Origin: Marinifilum sp. N1E240
Lineage (GTDB): Bacteria; Bacteroidota; Bacteroidia; Bacteroidales; Marinifilaceae
Reading direction: 5' to 3'
NCBI RefSeq assembly: GCF_009295825.1
Contig: NZ_WHKF01000011.1
Coordinates: 24,918 to 88,917, forward strand
DNA length: 64,000 bases
A program made the position numbers and the translations under genes. Under the pieces are notes generated by a model that was not told where the DNA came from, made no database searches, and saw nothing but the letters and a program-made list of their open reading frames with translations. The number at the start of each line of letters is the position of its first letter. Within the stretch, counting starts at the first letter, position 1. This document shows, one piece after another, positions 52,474 through 62,100 of the stretch.

Positions 52474-53811
52474 CTAGTATTTATTCAACAATTGACGCAA
52501 ACGAACCAATTTAGTCTCCCAAAATTCAATCGCTTCATTTTGCGGACTGTCAAAATTGTTCTTTACCGATTTATAACTTATATCATCTTTTTGCTTTGAT
52601 GAAAAACTTGATGCTATTTGCTTGGATAGTTTTGTGATATTATTAGTCTCTAATATATTTTCATCGCTAAGCAATCGGAACAGCAAAGCCATTTGCGACA
52701 CCGTTAAATTGGACTTAATCTTTCCAAAACCGTTCGAACTGCCCGTATTATCAAGTAAATCTCTATCATATTTTACCAATTTGTTATCAACAAAGGCAAT
52801 CAACTTATCCAAAGTATTGTCTACCAAAGTCATGATATTAGATAAATGCAAATGGCGATACGGAGGACTATCCTTCAAAGTGTAAAGTCGTTTTTTAAAA
52901 GCTATCAAAACCTCATATCGTTCCTTCTCTTTCTTGCCAGATAAAGATTTGTTAAGATATTCAACACTATAAGCATAAGTCTTTACTGGTATAACACTAG
53001 TCTCGATTAGAAAATTTAAGACCTTTTCTTCTCTAGCAAAATCATCTGTAGTCTCTAACAAACCATCTAACACTTTACTTATTTTTTGAAAAAACATGTC
53101 ATTTCTATTAGAATTATACCTCTCAAGATACATTTCATCGCTGACAGCTTTTACAAAGTCTTGAAATGACAAAGAATCCTTTCCTATATCATCTTTTTCA
53201 ATTTCTTCATCCTTTGGCTGACTTTGGACATCATTAAGTGAATTATCAGAAGCATAAAGATATTTGCTAGCTTCAAATATTACGCTATCAAAAAGCACGT
53301 AATCATTTCCAAGTGAAAAACTTTTAAAAAATTCTTTACGCCATATCTCCACTTTCGCCTCATCAATTTTCTTATATTTTAAGATTAAACTTTCATCATC
53401 TAAAACATTATCTAAAGACACAAACAACTTAACAGTAATAAACTCCAACAAGCCTACGACTCCTTCGTAGGCAACAAGAAGATTGGTATAGTAGTCGTAA
53501 TTAAAAGCATCATCACTTATTTGTTCAATTATTAAATCTTCGAGAACAGATTTTAGGCAAGACTCTATCTTTTCTTTAAAGTTCAATAGTCTCCTAGCCC
53601 TAAATTCAAACATAGATTGAATCGCTTCACGGGATTTACCTTGTCCTGCAATATCAAAATATATTCTTTTGATTGTATCAAACTCAAAATTCAATTTCTC
53701 ACTAATATCCTTTTCAAACAGAACGATCTTTTCTTTAAAGGCTATCTCAGAGTTAATATCATTATAAGTATTAAAAAACAACTTCTCAAAATATTCAAAT
53801 TCATCTCTCAT
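52474..53811 (-). CDS. Island-encoded protein of unknown function, helical
   Basis: 445 residues, acidic and predicted almost wholly alpha-helical, with no signal peptide or membrane helix. The last 90 residues (KSNLTVSQMALLFRLLSDE, SSFSSKQKDDISYKSVKNNF, AIEFWETKLVRLRQLLNKY) resemble a C-terminal module shared by several Bacteroidota mobile-element proteins, including some near rteC-type genes. A cluster of Asp/Glu (about 200-215) separates two halves. It is the last gene before attR. A regulatory or element-maintenance role is possible; no catalytic motif is seen. Confidence 0.6.
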   Translation of the reverse strand: MRDEFEYFEKLFFNTYNDINSEIAFKEKIVLFEKDISEKLNFEFDTIKRIYFDIAGQGKSREAIQSMFEFRARRLLNFKEKIESCLKSVLEDLIIEQISDDAFNYDYYTNLLVAYEGVVGLLEFITVKLFVSLDNVLDDESLILKYKKIDEAKVEIWRKEFFKSFSLGNDYVLFDSVIFEASKYLYASDNSLNDVQSQPKDEEIEKDDIGKDSLSFQDFVKAVSDEMYLERYNSNRNDMFFQKISKVLDGLLETTDDFAREEKVLNFLIETSVIPVKTYAYSVEYLNKSLSGKKEKERYEVLIAFKKRLYTLKDSPPYRHLHLSNIMTLVDNTLDKLIAFVDNKLVKYDRDLLDNTGSSNGFGKIKSNLTVSQMALLFRLLSDENILETNNITKLSKQIASSFSSKQKDDISYKSVKNNFDSPQNEAIEFWETKLVRLRQLLNKY

Positions 53812-53948
53812 GCCTAGTACTCTATTTTTTATTCTGGGTGCAAAAATAATAAAATGCGGTGCATTCTGAACATTTTTTATATCTTTGAATCACTCGCAAA
53901 CGAGGACATTTTGATAAAAAGCAAAGCAATCAAGTAGTTGCAGAATTA

Positions 53949-53976
53949 GGTGTAGTGAAAAATTGTTTACAAGGCT
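53949..53976. repeat. Candidate integrase arm-type sites, right end
   Basis: GGTGTAG (53949-53955) and GTTTACAAGGCT (53965-53976), both also present just inside the left end. Confidence 0.5.
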
Positions 53977-54019
53977 AAAGTATTGTATTACAGCATACGG
54001 GAATGGATAGGTTCAAGAT

Positions 54020-54032
54020 CCTCTCTCTCCGC
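54020..54032 (+). repeat. Attachment site core attR
   Basis: CCTCTCTCTCCGC, identical to the 3' end of tRNA-Ser(GGA). It is preceded by GGTTC plus five differing bases (AAGAT against GAATC in the tRNA). Confidence 0.75.
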
Positions 54033-54035
54033 AAC

Positions 54036-54066
54036 AAAAAGCAGCTAATTTTTAGCTGCTTTTTTT
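54036..54066 (+). terminator. Original tRNA-Ser terminator, now separated from the tRNA
   Basis: AGCAGCTAA (54040-54048) pairs with TTAGCTGCT (54052-54060), with A- and T-tracts. It follows attR directly, as expected for the terminator of the tRNA gene before insertion. Confidence 0.75.
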
Positions 54067-54119
54067 ATGTTATAAATTACCATAAATAAAGGGATATGGG
54101 CATTTTTATTATTTTAAAA

Positions 54120-54154
54120 AACAAAGGCTACTCCATACAGGAATAGCCTTTGTT
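54120..54154 (-). terminator. Terminator of the ABC/M1 peptidase operon
   Basis: AACAAAGGCTA (54120-54130) with TAGCCTTTGTT (54144-54154) plus an inner TCC/GGA pairing. The minus-strand read continues into Ts. Confidence 0.75.
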
Positions 54155-54176
54155 CATTTTTTAATTAGATAACAAC

Positions 54177-57100
54177 TTATACCGATTTCTTATCGGTACC
54201 AATCTTATCTTCTTTTTCTTTTACTTTCTCTGTGTTATCAGATGTTTTCCTATCTATTAATTTGTGATAAGGATCAATACCCACGCTGTGTGGTTTCTTA
54301 TCTACAACAAAGGAAAACTTATTCTCTTTTTCAGTAATATGAACTTTCTTAAATAGAATCTCTTGCTCCTCCTTATTTTCATCCTCAATAAAAATAGCAA
54401 GATCAATCCAATCATTCATATCCATGTATTCCTTATCATCCTTACTGTCTTTGGTTTGAAAAGATATTTTTACTGCTCCTTCAGCACTTTCAACTTCTTT
54501 CTTATCCTCTTTTTCTATTTTAACCACTCTGTATTTTTGGGCTTCAACAACAAAATCAACCTTATACTTTCCACCTTCTGTTTTCGAAACATAAGCACTA
54601 TCTACTTTGTTATCAAAAAGGGTGATAGTTTCCAACATGTCGGTGATCACATAATCTAAAGTGTCTGGCATGTGGCGCTTCATTAGGTCAACAAATTCCA
54701 GCGAGGTGGTATATGGCGGTTCCTGAAAAGCAACATTAGAAACGTACTCGCTAAGTGCTGTATTTAGATTATCCTCGCCCATATAATCCGAAATAGCATA
54801 CATCGCAACAGCTCCCTTGTTGTAGTGAATGTATTGTTGATTCTCGTTATACATTAAAGGCTGCTCTTTTACACTCTCAGAACCTCGTCCTTTTAAATAA
54901 CCATTCAGTTCTTCCTTCATGAACTTACGGATTTTATTCTTCGGATATTTCTGCTCTAAGACTTTGATTGCTGAATACTCTGATAAACTTTCAGACATTA
55001 AGGTTGCACCTTGAACATTCGCTCCAATAACCTGATGTGCCCACCACTGGTGCGCCATTTCATGCGCCGTAACATGGTATGCATAGTTTACAGCTCCCTC
55101 TTTCGATTTATCTTCTTTTGCGATAAAACCAATCGCTTCGGAAAATGGAATTGTATTTGGAAAAGATTGAGCAAATGTTCCGTATGTTCTTGGAAATTCG
55201 ATAATACGCACTTGTTTGTGCTGATACGGACCATAACTCTCTCCATAATATTTAAGAGAAGCTTTTAAAGCATCAACCATATCAGTAATGTTATAGTCAT
55301 GTCCTTTGTGATAATAAATCTCAATATTAACTCCATCGTACTTGTCGGTATAAACCTCATACTTACCAGATACCCAAGAATAAAAATTCAGAATTGGTGC
55401 ATCCATTTTATAATGATAGTAAGCTCTATCACCATCAACCCACTTCTTTTGTAAATAACCCGGAGCAATTGCAATTTGATCCGCAGCTGTACTCACTGTA
55501 GTTTCAAAATTAACCCAATCAGCACACTCCGAAATGTAGGTATTTCCTAAAGATAAAGTATCGGTTGGCGGTGCCATTCTATCACGTTTTGGCAAGTCGT
55601 ATTTCTCACGTACCATATTATCAGTCAATTCACCTGAACGAGAATATCCAAAACTTGGGAAACCACCATTATTAAAGAAAGATCCATTTGCCAAAACAGG
55701 CGAATTGTATCTTAAAAAATGATTTTTTTGATTGCTCAATGTAAAATGCATTTTCATTGAATCACCAGGTTGCAATGGTTTTTCCAGTTTGTAAATATTA
55801 TATTGGAATACTGTATCCTTACTCACTAAATCAGCTTTTCGCGAAAATGTAACAGCAGTGTTCTCATAAGAATAATTGATGTGTACTGAATCGATAGCTA
55901 CATTGCTCTTATTTTTCACAATATAATTTCCATCCACCTTTATATCCTTAGTTTCTGGATATATATCAACATTCACTTTAGCATCAACAATACGAGGTTG
56001 TGCAATATTGAAATATTTCGAATATGTTTTTTCATACTCAACACGATCCAATTCACTTTGCTTAGCCGATTTGTGTTCATGTAAAACATTATCGAACCAA
56101 TAAATATAAGATCCAACAGCTAGAAAGCCAATAAAACAAACTGCAAGAGAAGTATAAAAAACGCGTGTTAAATTTTCTTTTGCTCTTCGAAAACGAATTT
56201 TAATAGTTTCTCGAACTCCTCTGCGCCAAATAGCCAATCCTAACATCAATAATGATGATGAAAACAACAACCAATAAAGACGATAAAACAGGTAAGCCAT
56301 TATATTATTTCCATAACCATTCATATCAGAATATGCAATTCCCGGTCCTGAATTGAAATTAAATATCTGTTGTTCGATTCCAATTTTTGAAACAAATGGG
56401 CTAACAATCGAGAAAATAAACAATACAAAAAAGCCAATGTAAAAATTCGCAAAAAGAGACTGAACAAATAAAGAAAGAGCTGCCCAAACAATATAAGATG
56501 GTAGCATAAACACAAACAGTTCAGTAATGTAATGTAAAGGTTCAATATTGTAGTATCCTTCTGACAGTTGGATTACAATACAGGTTAACATGACTACAAA
56601 TAATAAAAGGATTTGCACCTTTATTAGGGCAATAAACTTAGAGAAATACTGAACCCAGTTAGGCGTATGTGTTACATCAACCAATTCGAACATTTTTGCG
56701 CGACGTTCACGTTGAACTAACATACCAGAATACAAAAATGTAATTAAGAGAATAAACAGTCGAAACATCGAACTTGGAATTAGTAACATTTTCCAGGTTA
56801 CAGGATGAGTTGTAGTCCCAAAAAGACTCATAGTTGTATTATGACCAACCACCATAAACAAGATTCCAAAAGCAACCAAAACCAGAAAAGGAACCGATTT
56901 GATAATAAACTTAAAGTTCATTTTAGATATGTTCCACATCAACTTTAAATTCCAGCTGTAGCTATTGTCGATCGTTACTTTAGGAAGGTTGATATCTCTT
57001 AAATTGTTAAAATTATCTTTTACAACAACAGCACTCTTTTTAGAGAACCAACGGAAACTTAAGGCATTTTGTGTGAACTGAAACTTGTAAAAAGTAAGTG

Positions 57101-57878
57101 CAAATATTACTATGGATACTGCAATCCAAATTAATCGGTTGATCAAAACCAAACCTCCCATAGGCAGTAGGTTCGCATTACGTTCTGCGACATTCCAATA
57201 TTCTGTTGCATTTTGAATACTTGTTGCTCCAAAAGGATCTAAAAGTGCGGCTAGTGTTTTACTATCCAACTGACTCATATAACTTTCCGAAATACCTTGT
57301 ACAAAAAACAGAACAATCATGGTAATAAAACCAGCTCCCAAATTTCTTGTAAACGTAATAACACCGAATACAATAGCTCCAAAAAGAAGAATGTTAGGTA
57401 AAATAATCAAACCATAAATCTGTAAATATGCCATGGGTCTAAAAGATCCTAACATTTCAGGATTTACTCCCGGTAAAAGTGGAGCTACTAGAAAACCTAA
57501 TCCAAACACTATAAATATTGCAAGAGTAATCACAATAGAACTAAAGAATTTAGCCAGAATATATTCTGATTTCTTAAAGGGATAAGAGTACAAAATAGAA
57601 TGCATGTCGGAGCTAAAATCGCGGTTTACCGAACCGCCGACAATTGATGGCAAGAGAAAATACCCCAAAGTTAAAATCCCAAAACTATTAAACAAGGCAA
57701 TGGGAGAATTGGCTAAACGTACAGATGCAACGCTTGCTGTATTGCTATCGAATACTCCCAGGTTACCAGCCATAATCAATGTTGATATGACAAAAAGTAC
57801 TGCTGCATAAATGTAAGTCGCAGGGTTTTTAAGCCAATATTTAAGCTCGAACTTAAACAGTGTAATAAATTTGCTCAT
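54177..57878 (-). CDS. ABC-2 permease fused to an M1 family aminopeptidase
   Basis: 1233 residues. The first half (about 1-600) has about a dozen membrane helices in two ABC-2 permease-like sets. The second half (about 640-1180) is an M1 metallopeptidase with HEMAHQWWAH (zinc His-x3-His and catalytic Glu at about 934-943), the distal Glu in MSESLSEYSA, and a GAMEN-like exopeptidase region that is weak. Topology would place the peptidase outside the inner membrane. Fusions of this kind are known in Bacteroidota and some Proteobacteria; their substrate is not established. The partner ATPase gene ends 2 bp upstream. Confidence 0.92.
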   Translation of the reverse strand: MSKFITLFKFELKYWLKNPATYIYAAVLFVISTLIMAGNLGVFDSNTASVASVRLANSPIALFNSFGILTLGYFLLPSIVGGSVNRDFSSDMHSILYSYPFKKSEYILAKFFSSIVITLAIFIVFGLGFLVAPLLPGVNPEMLGSFRPMAYLQIYGLIILPNILLFGAIVFGVITFTRNLGAGFITMIVLFFVQGISESYMSQLDSKTLAALLDPFGATSIQNATEYWNVAERNANLLPMGGLVLINRLIWIAVSIVIFALTFYKFQFTQNALSFRWFSKKSAVVVKDNFNNLRDINLPKVTIDNSYSWNLKLMWNISKMNFKFIIKSVPFLVLVAFGILFMVVGHNTTMSLFGTTTHPVTWKMLLIPSSMFRLFILLITFLYSGMLVQRERRAKMFELVDVTHTPNWVQYFSKFIALIKVQILLLFVVMLTCIVIQLSEGYYNIEPLHYITELFVFMLPSYIVWAALSLFVQSLFANFYIGFFVLFIFSIVSPFVSKIGIEQQIFNFNSGPGIAYSDMNGYGNNIMAYLFYRLYWLLFSSSLLMLGLAIWRRGVRETIKIRFRRAKENLTRVFYTSLAVCFIGFLAVGSYIYWFDNVLHEHKSAKQSELDRVEYEKTYSKYFNIAQPRIVDAKVNVDIYPETKDIKVDGNYIVKNKSNVAIDSVHINYSYENTAVTFSRKADLVSKDTVFQYNIYKLEKPLQPGDSMKMHFTLSNQKNHFLRYNSPVLANGSFFNNGGFPSFGYSRSGELTDNMVREKYDLPKRDRMAPPTDTLSLGNTYISECADWVNFETTVSTAADQIAIAPGYLQKKWVDGDRAYYHYKMDAPILNFYSWVSGKYEVYTDKYDGVNIEIYYHKGHDYNITDMVDALKASLKYYGESYGPYQHKQVRIIEFPRTYGTFAQSFPNTIPFSEAIGFIAKEDKSKEGAVNYAYHVTAHEMAHQWWAHQVIGANVQGATLMSESLSEYSAIKVLEQKYPKNKIRKFMKEELNGYLKGRGSESVKEQPLMYNENQQYIHYNKGAVAMYAISDYMGEDNLNTALSEYVSNVAFQEPPYTTSLEFVDLMKRHMPDTLDYVITDMLETITLFDNKVDSAYVSKTEGGKYKVDFVVEAQKYRVVKIEKEDKKEVESAEGAVKISFQTKDSKDDKEYMDMNDWIDLAIFIEDENKEEQEILFKKVHITEKENKFSFVVDKKPHSVGIDPYHKLIDRKTSDNTEKVKEKEDKIGTDKKSV

Positions 57879-57880
57879 AA

Positions 57881-58756
57881 TTAATTCGATGCTTTAAGTG
57901 TAACAAAATATACATCTTCCAAATCAGCTTCCTTAGATTCAAAGAATTCATCTGGCTGTGTTTCCGAGTGCACATTAATATTCATACTATTGTCATCGTT
58001 GAATCGACTAGATAGAATTTCAAAGTTTTCTTTTTGTTCGTTCAATGCAGATCGCTCAATGCGCTTGGTCCACATTTTCCCTTGCAATTTTTCTACAGAT
58101 TGTCTTGGTGTTTCGTGTGTAAGAATTGTTCCTCCATTCATGATCGCCATATCGGTACATAACTCCTTTACGTCTTCTACAATATGAGTAGAGAAAATCA
58201 CAATGTGATTGGTACCAATTTCACGTAAAACATTTAAGAATCTGCTACGTTCGGCAGGATCTAAACCTGCTGTTGGCTCATCTACAATAATTAATTTTGG
58301 GTTGTTGAGCAAAAGCTGTGCAATTCCAAAACGCTGTTTCATTCCGCCCGAATATCCCGCAACATTTTTCTTTCGTGCTTCAATCAAATTGGTTTGTTCC
58401 AATACTGCCTCAACAATATTCTTACGTTCCTGCTTGTTTGAAATTCCTTTCAATTCTGCAAAGTGCATCAACAAATCTTCTGCCGACATTTTTGGATAAA
58501 CACCAAAAGATTGTGGCAAATAACCCAATGAATTACGCAATGCCATTTTATTATCCATGATATCGATACCATCAAATAAAATACGTCCACCGTCACCCTC
58601 TTGTAAGGTTGCAATTGTACGCATCAATGTCGACTTACCTGCACCATTCGGTCCCAAAAGACCAAACATTCCTGTTCCTATTTTAATATTAACATCGTTT
58701 AATGCCTTTACACCATTATTATATGTCTTTGTTAAATTCTCGATAATCAATTCCAT
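57881..58756 (-). CDS. ABC transporter ATP-binding protein
   Basis: 291 residues. Walker A GPNGAGKSTLM (about 35-45), signature YSGGMKQRFGIA (about 138), Walker B LIIVDEPTAGLDP (about 159) and the switch His in FSTHIVEDVKE. It is the ATPase of the fused permease/peptidase encoded 2 bp downstream. A TATATTTG box at 58812-58805 is its likely promoter element. Confidence 0.94.
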   Translation of the reverse strand: MELIIENLTKTYNNGVKALNDVNIKIGTGMFGLLGPNGAGKSTLMRTIATLQEGDGGRILFDGIDIMDNKMALRNSLGYLPQSFGVYPKMSAEDLLMHFAELKGISNKQERKNIVEAVLEQTNLIEARKKNVAGYSGGMKQRFGIAQLLLNNPKLIIVDEPTAGLDPAERSRFLNVLREIGTNHIVIFSTHIVEDVKELCTDMAIMNGGTILTHETPRQSVEKLQGKMWTKRIERSALNEQKENFEILSSRFNDDNSMNINVHSETQPDEFFESKEADLEDVYFVTLKASN

Positions 58757-58804
58757 TTATCTAGTATTTTAGTTATTGTTTTTATAGTTCAATTCCGATT
58801 CAAA

Positions 58805-58812
58805 CAAATATA
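58805..58812 (-). promoter_or_regulatory. -7 element of the ABC/M1 operon
   Basis: TATATTTG on the minus strand, 49 bp before the start codon. A TTTG -33 box is not evident. Confidence 0.5.
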
Positions 58813-59122
58813 CATGATGTTAAGTATTATCTATCTTGTCAAGTATGCCAATTCAATTAATTTCGATGAAGCCCTAAATTTTACGATAAAATCGAGTTTT
58901 TACTCTTTCAAGCAGTATGCATGAAAATCACATTTATCCTAACAGATAAAACAAACGGTTTGTTTTCTTATTGATTGATACATCAAACAGCACAGTTAAA
59001 AAAGCAAAGACATCATAAGCTGATGATTTACAGATAAAAAAAGCAGCACTTAAAAAAGTGCTGCTTTGTACATTTTATTAAAGAATGATTAAGTGCTAAA
59101 ACAACACTCTTTCATTAAATTA
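58813..59122. other. Intergenic region between the repeat protein and the ABC operon
   Basis: About 310 bp. It contains the terminator of the repeat protein at 59034-59066 and otherwise AT-rich DNA. No gene is seen. Confidence 0.5.
59034..59066 (-). terminator. Terminator of the giant repeat-protein gene
   Basis: AAGCAGCACTT (59041-59051) and AAGTGCTGCTT (59056-59066), perfect 11 bp. On the minus strand it is followed by Ts. Confidence 0.85.
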
Positions 59123-62100
59123 TTACTTATTCACGATCAATAAGCGTTTAGTTACCACAAATTGATCGGTTCGTATAGATATAAAGTACATTCCTGACGA
59201 TAGGTCCTGAATATTAATACGAATTTTATCAAAGGCTTCAACTGATCTAATAATCTGACCTTTTGCATTCAAAATTGATATTTGTTTTGCCTCCCTATTT
59301 GGAAAATCAAGATTCACAAAATCCGTTGCAGGATTTGGATACATCTTCATTTCTTCAGCAAAAACATCTTCAATACCCGTTGCCTGATCTACATTAAATT
59401 CTTGAGTTGCCTCGGCATAATTGTAATTGTCATCGCCCAATTGAATTGCTCGTACAATAAATTTACCAATCGAAGTTGGAGTTAGCACATCATCTTCAAT
59501 GTTTCCCTCTCCCTCAACAATTTCAAAAGTAACTTCTAATCCCGAATTGGACTCTGCGTACAGATTTATTGGATCTTCACCCAGAACGTAATCCTCAATA
59601 GGATCGAAAGTAATCTCTTGATCAGCTTTATCCACAGTAAAACTCTTGCTTACAGATTCTGCAGCGGCATACATTTCATTTCCTACCTGAACAGCTTCAA
59701 CAGTTACATTTCCAGTTCCTGTGATCGTCAATTCATCACCTGTAATTGTTGCTGGTCCGGATACGACTTTGAAGCTTACTGCCAAATTAGAGTTTGAACT
59801 TGCTACCAAATTGAAAGGTGCATCTCCATAAACTTTATCAGCAATTGCATCAAATGTAATTACCTGAGCTGCTTTAGCTACAGTGAAAGTTCTGCTCTTC
59901 GCTTCTGCAGCGGCATACATTTCGTTTCCTGATTGTGTTGCTTCTACAGTTACATTTCCTGCGCCTGTAATGGTCAACTCATCACCTGTAATTGTTGCTG
60001 GTCCGGATACGACTTTGAAGCTTACTGCCAAAATAGATGAAGAACTTGCTACCAATTTAAAAGGTGCATCTCCATAAACTTTATCAGCAATTGCATCAAA
60101 TGCAATTACCTGAGCTGCTTTAGCTACAGTGAAAGTTCTGCTCTTCGCTTCGGCAGCGGCATACATTTCGTTTCCTGATTGTGTTGCTTCTACAGTTACA
60201 TTTCCTGCGCCTGTAATGGTCAACTCATCGCCAGTGATTTCTGCTGGTCCGGATACTACATTGAAGCTGACTGCCAAATTAGATGTAGAGCTTGCTACCA
60301 ATGTAAAAGGAGCATCTCCATATACCTTATCTGCAATTGCATCAAATGCAATTACCTGAGCTGCTTTGGCAACTGTGAAAGTTCTGCTTTTCGCTTCTGC
60401 AGTGGCATACATTTCGTTTCCTGATTGTGTCGCTTCTACAGTTACATTTCCTGTTCCTGTGATCGTCAACTCATCACCTGTAATTGTTGCTGGTCCCGAT
60501 ACGACTTTGAAGCTTACTGCCAAATTAGATGAAGAACTTGCTAGCAATGTAAAAGGAGCATCTCCATAAACTTTATCAGCAATTGCATCAAATGTAATTA
60601 CCTGAGCTGCTTTCGAAACTGTGAAAGTTATGCTCTTCGCTTCTGCAACAGCATACATTTCGTTTCCTGATTGTGTTGCTTCTACAGTTACATTTCCAGT
60701 TCCTGTGATTGTCAACTCATCACCAGTAATTGTTGCTGGTCCGGATACGACTTTGAAACTTACTGCCAAATTAGATGAAGAACTTGCTACCAATGTAAAA
60801 GGAGCATCTCCATATACCTTATCTGCAATTTCTTCGAATGTAATTACCTGAGCTGCTTTGGCAACTTTGAATGTTCTACTTACTGACTCTGCAGCAGCAT
60901 ACATTTCATTTCCTGATTGTGTCGCTTCTACAGTTACATTTCCTGTTCCTGTGATCGTCAACTCATCACCTGTAATTGTTGCTGGTCCCGATACGACTTT
61001 GAAGCTTACTGCCAAATTAGATGAAGAACTTGCTAGCAATGTAAAAGGAGCATCTCCATAAACTTTATCAGCAATTGCATCAAATGTAATTACCTGAGCT
61101 GCTTTCGAAACTGTGAAAGTTATGCTCTTCGCTTCTGCAACAGCATACATTTCGTTTCCTGATTGTGTTGCTTCTACAGTTACATTTCCAGTTCCTGTGA
61201 TTGTCAACTCATCACCAGTAATTGTTGCTGGTCCGGATACGACTTTGAAACTTACTGCCAAATTAGATGAAGAACTTGCTACCAATGTAAAAGGAGCATC
61301 TCCATATACCTTATCTGCAATTTCTTCGAATGTAATTACCTGAGCTGCTTTGGCAACTTTGAATGTTCTACTTACTGACTCTGCAGCAGCATACATTTCA
61401 TTTCCTGATTGTGTCGCTTCTACAGTCACACTTCCTGTTCCTGTAATCGTCAACTCATCACCAGTAATTGTTGCTGGTCCTGATACGACATTGAAACTTA
61501 CTGCCAAATTAGATGAAGAACTTGCTAGCAATGTAAAAGGAGCATCTCCATAAACTTTATCAGCAATTGCATCAAATGTAATTACCTGAGCTGCTTTCGA
61601 AACTGTGAAAGTTCTGCTCTTCGCTTCTGCAGCGGCATACATTTCGTTTCCTGCTTGTGTTACTTCTACAGTTACATTTCCTGTTCCTGTGATTGTCAAC
61701 TCATCACCAGTAATTGTTGCTGGTCCGGATACGACTTTGAAACTTACTGCCAAATTAGATGAAGAACTTGCTACCAATGTAAAAGGAGCATCTCCATAAA
61801 CCTTATCAGCAATTACATCGAATGTAATTACCTGAGCTGCTTTGGCAACTTTGAATGTTCTACTTACTGACTCTGCAGCAGCATACATTTCATTTCCTGA
61901 TTGTGTCGCTTCTACAGTCACACTTCCTGTTCCTGTAATCGTCAACTCATCACCAGTAATTGTTGCTGGTCCTGATACGACATTGAAACTTACTGCTAAG
62001 TTTGATGAAGAACTTGCTACCAACTTAAAGGCTGCATCTCCATATACCTTATCTGCAATTGCATCAAATGTAATTACCTGAGCTGCTTTAGCTACAGTGA

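Larger units (their letters stand above)
35830..54032. mobile_element. Integrated element (genomic island) of about 18.2 kb at tRNA-Ser
   Basis: Bounded by the 13-bp att core (35830-35842 and 54020-54032). A tyrosine recombinase starts 254 bp inside the left end. The right half encodes primase/helicase proteins and an excisionase-like HTH protein; the left half carries regulators, a nucleotidyl cyclase and an RND efflux system. No relaxase, conjugation or phage structural genes are visible. It is therefore an integrative element that may be mobilised by another element, or a satellite-type island. Confidence 0.75.
53812..54176. other. Right end of the element and junction with the chromosome
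   Basis: About 365 bp without a gene. It holds arm-like repeats (53949-53955 and 53965-53976), the attR core (54020-54032), the displaced tRNA terminator (54036-54066) and the terminator of the M1 peptidase gene (54120-54154). Confidence 0.7.
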
